Shown here: in pieces, positions 31,327 through 38,887 of the stretch
Position numbering within the stretch: position 1 is the stretch's first letter
Layout: each line of letters starts with the position of its first letter
IMG/VR virus record: IMGVR_UViG_3300032315_001715
Location: 310,001-374,000 of that record
Source: a virus
Direction: 5' to 3' (one strand)
Length of the DNA stretch: 64,000 nucleotides
Made by a program: the position numbers and the translations under genes
The notes under the pieces: generated by a model
What the model was told of the DNA's origin: nothing
Databases searched by the model: none
The model's input: only the letters and a program-made list of their open reading frames with translations

Positions 31327-31524
31327 TTAAATGTAGTCGTACGGGCCGGTGCGTCCGCCAAACGTGGATGACAGCGTGATTGTTCCGGATGATACACCTA
31401 TATACGACCCTAGAGTTGCTCGTAGGCTGACATTAGATCCAGCTGACGCTGTGATATTGGTATAGGCTTTATACACTCCGCCCATTCTAATGGCTGACCC
31501 GGTGTTTGGAATCGCAATTGGCAT
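31327..31524 (-). CDS. Small putative virion protein, 65 aa
   Basis: Gly/Ser/Thr-rich beta-type peptide (MPIAIPNTGSAIRMGGVYKAY ... GGRTGPYDYI), similar in style to small structural proteins of T4-like marine phages. GATAAATA lies 4 bases before the ATG, the usual late setting for such genes here. Confidence 0.6.
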   Translation of the reverse strand: MPIAIPNTGSAIRMGGVYKAYTNITASAGSNVSLRATLGSYIGVSSGTITLSSTFGGRTGPYDYI

Positions 31525-31528
31525 GATC

Positions 31529-31536
31529 TATTTATC
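31529..31536 (-). promoter_or_regulatory. Late promoter box for the 65-aa gene
   Basis: Minus strand GATAAATA then GATC and ATG. The spacing is 4 bases. Confidence 0.6.
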
Positions 31537-31553
31537 AACCTTTTATGATTTTA

Positions 31554-32531
31554 TCAAGAACTTCTGCTGGCAATGTATTGCCGAACGCTGCCAACTGTTA
31601 CCAGCCCATCGGGTCCTCGTAAAATTGGATTAGCTCGCGCTACCGCCTGGGGGCTGAGATTTGGATGATTTCCAATGACATAATCATCTGGCTTACCAAC
31701 TGCGGCTGGATAAAAAGTTGAAAGATATAGATCACCGGTGGTTGGATTGGCCGGTAGTCGAACGCTGCGGTAATACTGGGTGACCGGTCCGCACATCTGT
31801 TCCCCAGGTGACATCTGCAGGATTTGTTCGGTGCTGTACCCCAGGCCTCGTGCGGTACTCGGCATTATCTGTATTAATCCGGCAGCCTGTGTACCAGGAT
31901 TCAATGCAGTCACTCCGTTTCTACCGCCAGGTGCATAATTGGTCCCCAAGCCGCTTTCTATCTGCATGATCGCAAGTATGCTGTCGGCTGGAACATTCTT
32001 TTCCTTGGCAAGATTATCAAGGCATTCCATGAATCTAGCATCGTTGCGATAGTTTTCTGGCAATCGGGCGCGCGCCGCATCGCTGATTGGTTGGTACCCA
32101 ACACCGTCTCCTCCCGGAGTAATGCGATTGGCCGGTGTGGTCGACACAGGCTCTCCTGGGCTACCAGCGGTGGCATTTTGTATTCCACCACCACCCGACC
32201 AGCTTCCGGTCCCGGTATCGCGAGGATTGGTCTGCGGGCCACCTGGTAGCTCTATCGACACAGCAGCACGGCTTGGTGCAAGTTCTAGGGCAGCGGTTTC
32301 TGGCACCGGCGTTTCTCGGTAATCAATTAGCTCGACCTTGGTTTCAAATCCACCAGGAGTTTTGACATATATCCCGTTGTCCCCTGCCCTGATTTCCCAA
32401 TTACCGCCTAATACTATCTTGTCAGCATACAAAACTGCACCCTGGCCGCCTACACCGCCAAACGAATTGGCCTGTACCTGATTAGCGGTTATTTGATTGG
32501 CGGTTATGCTGTCAGCATTTACATCGGTCAT
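31554..32531 (-). CDS. Virion-associated lytic transglycosylase (SLT-like)
   Basis: 325 residues. N-terminal ~70 residues (NADSITANQITANQVQANSFGG ... GNWEIRAGDNGIYV) look like a baseplate/tail repeat domain. A Pro/Gly-rich linker follows to ~145. The C-terminal domain has ILAIMQIESGLGTNY with catalytic Glu192, and AAGLIQIMPSTARGLGY, the Slt70-type signature. It would cut peptidoglycan during injection or lysis. A GTTAAATA late-type box lies about 20 bases upstream with GAGGAAAAA as the ribosome site. Confidence 0.85.
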   Translation of the reverse strand: MTDVNADSITANQITANQVQANSFGGVGGQGAVLYADKIVLGGNWEIRAGDNGIYVKTPGGFETKVELIDYRETPVPETAALELAPSRAAVSIELPGGPQTNPRDTGTGSWSGGGGIQNATAGSPGEPVSTTPANRITPGGDGVGYQPISDAARARLPENYRNDARFMECLDNLAKEKNVPADSILAIMQIESGLGTNYAPGGRNGVTALNPGTQAAGLIQIMPSTARGLGYSTEQILQMSPGEQMCGPVTQYYRSVRLPANPTTGDLYLSTFYPAAVGKPDDYVIGNHPNLSPQAVARANPILRGPDGLVTVGSVRQYIASRSS

Positions 32532-32579
32532 GATTTTTCCTCGGTCTTATGGTATTTAACGACCCGTTAACCGGTATCT

Positions 32580-32957
32580 TTAGAATAGCTCTGGATGTTT
32601 CTTGCTGTATAGACGCATTATTTGACCAGCAACAGAATTGGCCTCGTCTTCTTGGGGGCTGCCTGTCTTACCAGAATCCTGTGATAGCTCTCCGTTTAGA
32701 TCCTGCCGATAATGTACCAATTCATGTGCGAGGCTTCTAAGAACGTCCAATATGTGCCGATGTTTTGGATACAGATGTATTCGTTTATTGCCAGGGCTAT
32801 AAGCTGCAAAGCTGTTTGATTCTTTATTGGTTATATGACGATCTATGAGGCGCACGTCTGGTACGGTTTTGAGTTCCAGATGCTCGCACGCAAATCGAAT
32901 GAAATCGATCAGGGTCGACGCAGGATTTTCACCATGTATTAGATCCATCATTTTCAT
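32580..32957 (-). CDS. Zinc metallopeptidase-like protein (HExxH)
   Basis: 125 residues. LRSLAHELVHYRQDL holds the HELVH zinc motif (residues 78-82), and EDEANSVAGQIM downstream can supply the third ligand Glu. This is the plan of small SprT/IrrE-like gluzincins found in phages. It could process a phage or host protein. CATAAATA precedes it by 7 bases. Confidence 0.75.
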   Translation of the reverse strand: MKMMDLIHGENPASTLIDFIRFACEHLELKTVPDVRLIDRHITNKESNSFAAYSPGNKRIHLYPKHRHILDVLRSLAHELVHYRQDLNGELSQDSGKTGSPQEDEANSVAGQIMRLYSKKHPELF

Positions 32958-32964
32958 CGTATGG

Positions 32965-32972
32965 TATTTATG
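32965..32972 (-). promoter_or_regulatory. Late promoter box for the peptidase gene
   Basis: Minus strand CATAAATA, 7 bases upstream of the ATG at 32957. Confidence 0.6.
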
Positions 32973-33048
32973 GTTGACGTGCCGATTCTATAATGCAAAC
33001 TACTGAGACGGATCAATGTTGTATTTTTATCATCGAGGAATCAAGACA

Positions 33049-33198
33049 ATGCTAGGGCTAATTTATTATGTGCTGTTACTTGTGGTGGTACATCAATTGG
33101 TAGTATCAGCAGCAACTGGCCACTACCTTGTGGTGTTTTTGTGTGCGATAATTGGCGCTCTGCTTACGACGATCAAGCAGCAGAGCGTCAAATCTTGA
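33049..33198 (+). CDS. Small membrane protein, 49 aa
   Basis: Two hydrophobic segments (MLGLIYYVLLLVVVHQLVV and YLVVFLCAIIGALL) separated by a short loop; the tail is basic. ATG 33049 is preferred to 33016 because GAGGAA stands 8 bases upstream. It could affect membrane potential or serve as a lysis regulator, but nothing in sequence proves this. Confidence 0.5.
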   Translation: MLGLIYYVLLLVVVHQLVVSAATGHYLVVFLCAIIGALLTTIKQQSVKS

Positions 33199-33208
33199 AC
33201 TAAAATAA

Positions 33209-33508
33209 TTAGACCGATGTGCTAGTCAGACTTGATGCCTTGCTCTTACGAGGAGATCTCGCCTTCTTTTCTGCTGGCACCGCTGTTGGATCCTTGGGTT
33301 TCTTGGTCCTGGGAGATTTCTTTTTTGATTCAGCGACCGGTGCAGGAGCAGGATCAGCACTAAGAACTACATATCGCGAATCAGCAATGATCGTAGCTGG
33401 TTGTGATGCTGCAACAACTGGTGCTGGGCTGCTTTCGACTGGCTTGGCAGCCGGCGGCGGAGCTGGGGTTTCGGATAACCAGTTTAGCAGTCGTTTGAAT
33501 ATATTCAT
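33209..33508 (-). CDS. Pro/Ala/Lys-rich basic protein, 99 aa
   Basis: The N terminus MNIFKRLLNWLSETP can form an amphipathic helix. The rest is low complexity: Pro/Ala-rich, then a very basic tail (SKKKSPRTKKPKDP, KKARSPRKSK) like histone H1 tails. It may bind nucleic acid or acidic surfaces. AAGGAGGAG gives strong translation. It overlaps no other credible gene. Confidence 0.6.
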   Translation of the reverse strand: MNIFKRLLNWLSETPAPPPAAKPVESSPAPVVAASQPATIIADSRYVVLSADPAPAPVAESKKKSPRTKKPKDPTAVPAEKKARSPRKSKASSLTSTSV

Positions 33509-33583
33509 GGGTATTCTCCTCCTTGTATTCCATTATATATCCAGGTTTTTTGATTGTATAATCAAAATATTTGAATTGACCCA

Positions 33584-33612
33584 TTGACCCACCGATTTCC
33601 GATATCTACAAT
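33584..33612 (+). promoter_or_regulatory. Sigma70-like promoter for the 78-aa HTH gene
   Basis: TTGACC, 17-base spacer, TACAAT; 48 bases before the ATG. AAGGAG lies in between. Confidence 0.7.
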
Positions 33613-33659
33613 GGAGATCTTAGCAACGGGACCACGATCCCAATCACAAGGAGAATAAC

Positions 33660-33896
33660 ATGACCAAAATCACTGCAAATGCCAAGACTCGTCTGCTGTC
33701 CTATCTGAAAAACGGCAAGACGTTGACCGTAGCCCAGGCCCGCAGCCGATTCAAGATTGCCAATCCGACCGCTCGAATTTCTGATCTACGTGCTGATGGT
33801 GCAAACATCGTCACCGAGATGCGCGAAGGTCGCGATGGTATTGAGCGTGCAGTGTACAGCCTGGCGCCGACGCGCCGGGTCCGCGCTCGCGCCTAA
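33660..33896 (+). CDS. Small helix-turn-helix protein, 78 aa
   Basis: SYLKNGKTLTVAQARSRFKIANPTARISDLRADG reads as a winged-helix/HTH of the type used by small phage regulators (sequence .. GK.LT..QA...F.I.NPTARI.DLR..G). The tail is basic (PTRRVRARA). It has its own promoter (33584) and terminator (33916), so it is an independently expressed DNA-binding protein, probably a regulator or nucleoid-associated factor. Confidence 0.75.
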   Translation: MTKITANAKTRLLSYLKNGKTLTVAQARSRFKIANPTARISDLRADGANIVTEMREGRDGIERAVYSLAPTRRVRARA

Positions 33897-33915
33897 TCGG
33901 TAACACATTATCGAA

Positions 33916-33946
33916 CAGAATGCCCGGAGAAATTCCGGGCATTCTG
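33916..33946 (+). terminator. Terminator of the HTH gene
   Basis: Perfect 13-bp stem (CAGAATGCCCGGA / TCCGGGCATTCTG) with a 5-base loop, 19 bases after the stop; only a short TT follows. Confidence 0.8.
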
Positions 33947-33963
33947 TTGATCAGAGGAGATTA

Positions 33964-34239
33964 ATGGAAAGCTACCAGACCTGGATCACCAACTGTCCGG
34001 CAGATGATGCGTTTGAACGATTGGTTAGGTATTGCCACGAGGATCCAGATGGATCTTATACGATCGGTCCGCCACATGAAACGGTTTCTTTTTGCCAAAA
34101 TGGATCATACATATATTATTCTGGAATTGAAATTATATCTGATCGTTCACGGGGCTGCACGGTTTCTGAGCTCGAAAGCATGGATTATCGTGGAATATAC
34201 AAATGTTTACCAACTAACCCTACTAAAGTTGATATATAA
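33964..34239 (+). CDS. Hypothetical protein, 91 aa
   Basis: ATG after GAGGAGATTA. Soluble, Cys- and Tyr-containing, acidic. No recognised family. First of three small genes (to 34785) reading into the peroxiredoxin region. Confidence 0.6.
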   Translation: MESYQTWITNCPADDAFERLVRYCHEDPDGSYTIGPPHETVSFCQNGSYIYYSGIEIISDRSRGCTVSELESMDYRGIYKCLPTNPTKVDI

Positions 34240-34270
34240 TCAGGTTTAGGCACAGGGAGAACTGACCAAC

Positions 34271-34495
34271 ATGGCATTTGAACGAAAAGGATTAAAAACA
34301 TTGGTCGAAGGATCTCCCAGGATCCTAAGCTACATAACCGATGATACCGCAACAACGGTATCAAAACGCTATTATTTTCAGGATATCAGAGATAATTTAG
34401 CGTTTGGAGATTGGATCTTTGTTACCACTAGCACCGGTGGTGTTATTTTGCATGTGGATGAGATCGACCCTCTTGAACTGGGATCGCCTCGATGA
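34271..34495 (+). CDS. Hypothetical protein, 74 aa
   Basis: AGGGAGAAC precedes the ATG. Beta-rich small protein (LSYITDDTATTVSKRYYFQDIRDNLAFGDWIFVTTS). Its stop overlaps the next start (ATGA). No family recognised. Confidence 0.6.
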   Translation: MAFERKGLKTLVEGSPRILSYITDDTATTVSKRYYFQDIRDNLAFGDWIFVTTSTGGVILHVDEIDPLELGSPR

Positions 34496-34785
34496 GCGCC
34501 AACAGTTTTGTTAAATCCATGTTGTTTAACGAGCTCCGCTGGAGGACTAGATTAACTGATGGGGATATTACCATCATTGTTGATTCATTCATGGAACAGA
34601 TCGAACGGCGCCGGCACACCATTGTACCGACATACCTCACTGATAACATGTACGAAACACAAAAATACATCGATCCGGATATTGAATTCAACAAGGCGAA
34701 CAGCCTTTATAAATCGGCACTGGCAGAATACAACAAACAGTCGGCTAGGCCTGCTGATTTGGATGAAACAAGCGGATTTTGGTGA
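34492..34785 (+). CDS. Hypothetical protein, 97 aa
   Basis: Coupled to the preceding 74-aa gene by a 4-base overlap. Helical, soluble, with no motif I recognise. It ends ~90 bases before the peroxiredoxin gene. Confidence 0.55.
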   Translation: MSANSFVKSMLFNELRWRTRLTDGDITIIVDSFMEQIERRRHTIVPTYLTDNMYETQKYIDPDIEFNKANSLYKSALAEYNKQSARPADLDETSGFW

Positions 34786-34872
34786 TTCGTGCTCGAGGAT
34801 TGATGTTTATTGCTACACCGATCATCTTGTGATATTATAAATTTCACCATCCATATCATAATAGGAGACAAC

Positions 34873-35463
34873 ATGAAGGGTATTGGAGAAAAGATTGCAC
34901 CGTTCCAATTCGTTGGCGTAAAGCCAAAGTTTAACAATCATGAGGAAAACGGCGAATCTGCATTTGAAACCATAACGGAATCTAGCTTCCCGGGAAAGTG
35001 GAAGATCATTTACTATTACCCAAAGGATTTTACCTTTGTCTGCCCAACTGAGATCGTCGCGTTTGATCAGCTAGCTGCTGACTTTGCCGATCGAAATACC
35101 GTACTTCTAGGTGGCAGCACCGATAATGAGTTTTGCAAGCTAGCATGGCGACAGGCACATCCAGATCTAAATCGTCTAGGGCATTGGAGCTTTGCTGACA
35201 CGCTGCCCCCGTATGGATCGGCTCCGACGGATGAAGGATTTTATCGAGGGAACCTAATCGATCAGCTTGGTATCAGGGATCCTACTGCCGGTGTGGCCCT
35301 GCGTGTTACCTATATCGTTGATCCGGATAACGTCATCCAGCATGTCAGTGCTAACAATCTCAACGTTGGTCGAAATCCGGCGGAAACCTTGAGAATCCTC
35401 GACGCCCTTCAAACCGGTGAGCTATGTGGCTGTAATCGAGACGTCGGCGGCTGTACCCTTTGA
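34873..35463 (+). CDS. 2-Cys peroxiredoxin (AhpC/Prx1-like)
   Basis: 196 residues from ATG 34873 (AGGAGACAAC upstream). YYPKDFTFVCPTE holds the peroxidatic Cys57, with the Pro and Thr of PxxxT(S)xxC context. The C terminus has GCNRDVGGCTL, giving resolving Cys. It reduces peroxides using a thiol partner and would remove the product of the phage SOD. The gene is closed by a strong terminator. Confidence 0.9.
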   Translation: MKGIGEKIAPFQFVGVKPKFNNHEENGESAFETITESSFPGKWKIIYYYPKDFTFVCPTEIVAFDQLAADFADRNTVLLGGSTDNEFCKLAWRQAHPDLNRLGHWSFADTLPPYGSAPTDEGFYRGNLIDQLGIRDPTAGVALRVTYIVDPDNVIQHVSANNLNVGRNPAETLRILDALQTGELCGCNRDVGGCTL

Positions 35464-35480
35464 TCAATTAGTTGATTTTT

Positions 35481-35515
35481 AAATAAAAGCAGGCAGTGGT
35501 TGCCTGCTTTTATTT
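35481..35515 (+). terminator. Terminator of the peroxiredoxin gene
   Basis: Perfect 15-bp stem AAATAAAAGCAGGCA/TGCCTGCTTTTATTT with a 5-base loop and a T-rich 3' arm. Confidence 0.9.
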
Positions 35516-35522
35516 TGATTAG

Positions 35523-35551
35523 TTGATGCAATCATCTTCAGGTCTTATAAT
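35523..35551 (+). promoter_or_regulatory. Sigma70-like promoter for clpP-like gene
   Basis: TTGATG, 17-base spacer, TATAAT; 28 bases before the ATG at 35580. Confidence 0.7.
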
Positions 35552-35579
35552 TAAATCAACAGCATCATTGGAGAAATAA

Positions 35580-36134
35580 ATGGCCAAGGAAGACGCGTCG
35601 TCTATGGATCTAGAAGATCACAACATACATCTTTTCATGGATGACTTTGACAGCAAAACCGTAAAACCTGTCATTGAATTCATCATGCAGAAGAATCTCC
35701 TACCAACTGCTAAACGACCCAAGCATCTAACCCTGATGATCAACAGCCCTGGTGGCGATCTCAATGCTGCATTTGCATTAATAGATATCATGCGAGGCAG
35801 TTCAATTCCGGTACATACCGTTGGTATTGGGCAAATTGCCAGTTGTGGATTGCTGACATTCATGAGCGGCAAAAAGGGCAAAAGAATGCTCACCCCGAAT
35901 ACCAGCATACTCAGCCATCAATATAGCTGGGGCGGTTATGGCAAGGAGCACGAGTTATTTGCTAGGGTTCGAGAGTTTGAACTAACGAGCGAACGGCTCA
36001 TGGCACACTATCGCAAATGTACCGGTCTTGATGACAAGGTCATCAAGAAATTGTTGCTGCCTCCTGAAGATGTTTGGCTCGATGCCGAACAAGCTGTTAA
36101 GTATGGCATAGCTGACGAAATCAAGGAAATCTAA
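35580..36134 (+). CDS. ClpP-like serine protease
   Basis: 184 residues. INSPGGDLNAAFALIDIM is the oxyanion-loop region; GIGQIASCGLLTFMSG has the nucleophile Ser88 (ASCG instead of the usual ASMG); ILSHQYSWG has His113. A downstream Asp completes the triad. Phage ClpP relatives act as prohead or maturation proteases or in regulated proteolysis. The next gene begins 1 base after its stop. Confidence 0.85.
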   Translation: MAKEDASSMDLEDHNIHLFMDDFDSKTVKPVIEFIMQKNLLPTAKRPKHLTLMINSPGGDLNAAFALIDIMRGSSIPVHTVGIGQIASCGLLTFMSGKKGKRMLTPNTSILSHQYSWGGYGKEHELFARVREFELTSERLMAHYRKCTGLDDKVIKKLLLPPEDVWLDAEQAVKYGIADEIKEI

Positions 36135-36135
36135 C

Positions 36136-36783
36136 ATGGCATCATTTTTTGATCAAACGGTGTCGGCCGTCACCGAAAGGCCTACGATGGTCTACGGGCT
36201 GAAATTTTTTCCAAATCTCGAGCCCATCGTGGATAATAATCAGGATACTCCGGCATTTGGATGGCCGTCCGGACCAGAGGTCTCAGATTGTAATCTGTCC
36301 GTGGTCTCCGATGTGATCAAACGCCTTGGGAATCGCTGCCGAGTGATACTGGAAATTGGTGTGCATCGAAATGAAGGCCGAAGCATGACCAACATATTAA
36401 TGGACAATCGACCAGTTGGATCAACGTATATCGGGGTGGATATTAACGATAAAAGTTATCTAAACGACCAGTCCACGGGCATTTATACCATTCGATCCAA
36501 TAGCCACGATCAACAAAAGATCCGTGCAGCATTGATGGAAATCGGTGTTCAGCAGATAGATCTGCTGATGATCGACGGCTGGCACAGCGTTAATACCTGC
36601 GTGAATGATTGGGCTTATACCAATCTCCTAAGTGATCACGGTGTGGTCATCCTGCATGATACCAATGCACATCCCGGGTGTGTTGCATTGTTCCATGCGG
36701 TTGACGAGGATTTGTTTGTCAAGTCTAGATTTTGCGACGACGATAACGACATGGGCATTGCTACGTTTTGGAAGAAAAGCTAA
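36136..36783 (+). CDS. Class I SAM methyltransferase-like protein
   Basis: 215 residues. VILEIGVHRNEGRSMTNIL is motif I (E.G.), TYIGVDINDK motif II with acidic residue, IDLLMIDGWHSVNTCVNDW the Methyltransf_24-type DG.H signature, and GVVILHDTNAH the late strand. The DGxH...D pattern is that of small-molecule or sugar O-methyltransferases. Substrate unknown. AAGGAAATC inside the clpP-like end serves as ribosome site. Confidence 0.8.
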   Translation: MASFFDQTVSAVTERPTMVYGLKFFPNLEPIVDNNQDTPAFGWPSGPEVSDCNLSVVSDVIKRLGNRCRVILEIGVHRNEGRSMTNILMDNRPVGSTYIGVDINDKSYLNDQSTGIYTIRSNSHDQQKIRAALMEIGVQQIDLLMIDGWHSVNTCVNDWAYTNLLSDHGVVILHDTNAHPGCVALFHAVDEDLFVKSRFCDDDNDMGIATFWKKS

Positions 36784-36842
36784 GAACACTTGATTTCTAC
36801 TTGCGATAGTGTTAAAAAGCATTCTCAGCAAGGAGATATAGC

Positions 36843-37052
36843 ATGTTTTTCCAGCGTGATACGAAGTTTTACATCGGTCCTCTTTCTGACGTGCAGATTG
36901 ATAGCTTGCAAGCACGTCCAGAGCTGCGATCAAGTGGAATCGCATGCATGGCTTGGGACGGTAAGGTTGAGACGTATCTAACCATCCCTGCTATTGAGCC
37001 GAATCTAGAGATCCTGCGCGATCTCAAACGGATGGACATAATCAACACATGA
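36843..37052 (+). CDS. Hypothetical protein, 69 aa
   Basis: AAGGAGATATAGC precedes the ATG. Small soluble protein; its stop overlaps the next start (ATGA). No family recognised. Confidence 0.6.
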   Translation: MFFQRDTKFYIGPLSDVQIDSLQARPELRSSGIACMAWDGKVETYLTIPAIEPNLEILRDLKRMDIINT

Positions 37053-37477
37053 CGATGCATATGGTCCACCCGGGATTAACCACCCTCAATACCAGAAAGA
37101 CCAAGAAAAAGCCTTCTGTTAAACAGCAACAGGTTACAGCCAAGCACGATGCTTGGCTGCGTGCCCAGGGAGTGCATCCGGAGCAGCTTGCAATGCGCAA
37201 GGACTCAAAACCAAATAAACTACAATTAAATCTTTCAGTTGATCGATCTGGCCCACAGTGCAATAACGGGTTTGCGCCAGCAGGCGCCAAGAACAGTGTG
37301 TTTGACAGCCAATGGAAAAAGACGTATGACGACGATCCATCTATGGCAGCTAGGGAAGAAACCGCCCTTAAAAAGGCTGAGGCCAAGACTAAACGGATAG
37401 CACCAGCCTATTCAAAAGGCGCATACCAATACATTACATCAACTGACAGTTTGCAAGATATTGGTAAGAAAAAATAA
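37049..37477 (+). CDS. Conserved phage hypothetical protein, 142 aa
   Basis: Basic, low-hydrophobicity protein. AKHDAWLRAQGVHPEQLAMRK is a segment I associate with many phage proteins of unknown function. Lys-rich N and C termini. It is coupled to the gene before by ATGA. The minus strand at its 3' side carries the second hairpin leader. Confidence 0.65.
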   Translation: MTMHMVHPGLTTLNTRKTKKKPSVKQQQVTAKHDAWLRAQGVHPEQLAMRKDSKPNKLQLNLSVDRSGPQCNNGFAPAGAKNSVFDSQWKKTYDDDPSMAAREETALKKAEAKTKRIAPAYSKGAYQYITSTDSLQDIGKKK

Positions 37478-37548
37478 CATGTTGCTCCTTTGAAGCGATA
37501 GAGTAGTCAGGGACTGCAATCCCGTGGACTACATTTATTTATAACAAT
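37478..37548 (-). promoter_or_regulatory. Late-type box plus 30-nt hairpin leader (copy 2), gene missing
   Basis: Minus strand: TATAAATAAAT, then a 30-nt hairpin at 37532-37503 with outer stem GTAGTC/GACTAC, inner stem GGGA/TCCC and loop TTGCAG. TCTATCGCTTCA, AAGGAG and an ATG at 37480 follow. The order matches 6848-6919 on the plus strand, but the outer stem is different and still pairs. The ORF after the ATG is only 13 codons, antisense to the neighbouring gene, so the original gene seems to have been lost. Confidence 0.55.
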
Positions 37549-37562
37549 ATACAACTTATCAC

Positions 37563-37591
37563 TTGACGGTAGTGCCCGCTACTGCTATATT
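37563..37591 (+). promoter_or_regulatory. Sigma70-like promoter
   Basis: TTGACG, 17-base spacer ending TGC, TATATT. No gene with a good start follows on this strand until 38196; see the small RNA candidate. Confidence 0.65.
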
Positions 37592-37597
37592 CTTTGA

Positions 37598-37705
37598 GAG
37601 TCAATATGACCAATCTCAAGGAAGGTAACGGTCGCGGCCGTACCTAGATCCTACAAGGTGGTCAACCATTCTTCAAACGCCAGTCGGTCGTCGACTGGCT
37701 TTTTT
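37598..37705 (+). ncRNA. Candidate small RNA between promoter and terminator
   Basis: From about 7 bases after the promoter at 37563-37591 to a stem of GCCAGTCG/CGACTGGC (37679-37699) followed by TTTTTT. The predicted transcript is ~108 nt and could also encode MTNLKEGNGRGRT (37606-37647, stop TAG). Its 3' half is antisense to the last codons of the gene at 37651-38124. The terminator lies within that reading frame, so coincidence is possible. Confidence 0.35.
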
Positions 37706-38124
37706 GCGCCAGCGATCATTCGGTCCGGCATGAATTCCTGGAATTCATTGATAACACAGCACTTCTTGGGCCAGGTATTGGTAACAAACGTTTCTTTGAT
37801 TTTTTTTGAGATCTCAACTGAATGCTGATCTAGAAAACTGCGGGAATCAATGCCGTTGGATTGATTCCAGTTGGCATGTGCGGCTTGATATCTGCAAATG
37901 CCTGGACTGGCTTTCCACGAACCTATGTGTTCACTCAACTGAAACTCCCACAAGGAGTATCTAGTCAACAGATTTTCAGAATATCGATCCTCATATTTTT
38001 TTACAAACGGTATGAATAACTTATAATAACCGTGGGTATTTTTTTTATATTCGTCGACATTGAACTGCTCATAAAAGCCAACGTTGGTGCTTTTTCTAAA
38101 ATCGACTCTCATCATTAGGTACAT
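37651..38124 (-). CDS. Hypothetical protein, 157 aa
   Basis: ATG 38124 after AAGGATTGATTG. Aromatic, charged, soluble protein (NVGFYEQFNVDEYKKNTHGYYKLF) with two adjacent Cys near the C terminus. No family recognised. Stop is TAG. Stands alone on the minus strand. Confidence 0.6.
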   Translation of the reverse strand: MYLMMRVDFRKSTNVGFYEQFNVDEYKKNTHGYYKLFIPFVKKYEDRYSENLLTRYSLWEFQLSEHIGSWKASPGICRYQAAHANWNQSNGIDSRSFLDQHSVEISKKIKETFVTNTWPKKCCVINEFQEFMPDRMIAGAKKPVDDRLAFEEWLTTL

Positions 38125-38195
38125 CAATCAATCCTTGACATTTGGTCTATCATGTGTTATTTAATAATAATACACGTAAGCTGAAGGTGTAAGCA

Positions 38196-38417
38196 ATGCG
38201 ATATTCGAATCCAGTTCAACGAGATCAACCAGTTAAGGTGACCTGCATTGACAACGGGAAAACCATTGATGCGATCCTAGTGGATCGATTCCAGGAGAAG
38301 ATTGTCGTTGAACTACCTGGTGGTATTCGAATGACCATGCATAGACATCAAACGCAAACGAATATATACATTACAAACAACAGTGGGATGGAATTCCAAT
38401 GCAAACTAACAACGTAA
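38196..38417 (+). CDS. Small hypothetical protein, 73 aa (paralogue of 29501-29722)
   Basis: Beta-barrel-like sequence VKVTCIDNGKTIDAILVDRFQEKIVVELPGGIRMTMHRH, similar in length and pattern to the product at 29501-29722. Overlaps the following gene by 19 bases. Function unknown; an OB/Sm-like nucleic-acid-binding fold is a guess. Confidence 0.6.
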   Translation: MRYSNPVQRDQPVKVTCIDNGKTIDAILVDRFQEKIVVELPGGIRMTMHRHQTQTNIYITNNSGMEFQCKLTT

Positions 38418-38710
38418 ACGCAGCAGCCAATACCACACCGGCTACTTTTCCGAAACCGTTGTTTTCTTATATCGGTCGAATGTACCATGCCGTGGTTGCC
38501 GCAGGGATACCGGTTGGTTCTCTTAATCGAGATCGTGCTGACACGGTGGTAAGGGATCTATCAAGGACCAATTGGAAGAAAGATAATCTTGACATACACG
38601 CCATGTGGAACAGCGGTGGTGATACGTGGGGACAACTGATCAAGGATGTTAAGAGCTATGCAAAGGATGTAAGCAAGCACCAACGATCGGAAAAATCGAC
38701 CAAAACCTGA
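38399..38710 (+). CDS. Hypothetical protein, 103 aa
   Basis: Soluble, with Asn/Ala/Thr-rich N terminus and a basic helical C terminus (KDVKSYAKDVSKHQRSEKSTK). It starts inside the previous gene's end. The order suggests co-expression with the small barrel protein. No family recognised. Confidence 0.55.
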   Translation: MQTNNVNAAANTTPATFPKPLFSYIGRMYHAVVAAGIPVGSLNRDRADTVVRDLSRTNWKKDNLDIHAMWNSGGDTWGQLIKDVKSYAKDVSKHQRSEKSTKT

Positions 38711-38789
38711 CTGCACCGGCAGTTGCATCCTCCATGAACATAGATTGATGTTATCGACGATCTATAAACATAATTTTGGAGGATGTGAA

Positions 38790-38876
38790 ATGTTACGATA
38801 TATTGAAATACGTGCCGCTGAAGGCGGTGATGATAGCAAGCTGTTTGTTCGAGATTTGGCTAATATGGTCCGTTGA
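38790..38876 (+). pseudogene. Fragment resembling a peptide chain release factor
   Basis: 28 codons after a good ribosome site (GGAGGATGTGAA): MLRYIEIRAAEGGDDS-KLFVRDLANMVR, then TGA. IEIRA.EGG.D...F..DL is the well-known segment of the PCRF domain of bacterial class I release factors and their phage relatives. The remaining domains, including GGQ, are absent here. Either a relic of a longer gene or a retained micropeptide. Confidence 0.45.
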
Positions 38877-38882
38877 TAAATA
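38875..38882 (+). promoter_or_regulatory. Late promoter box for the glucosaminidase gene
   Basis: GATAAATA, 5 bases before the ATG at 38888 and overlapping the stop of the release-factor fragment. Confidence 0.6.
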
Positions 38883-38887
38883 ACTAC

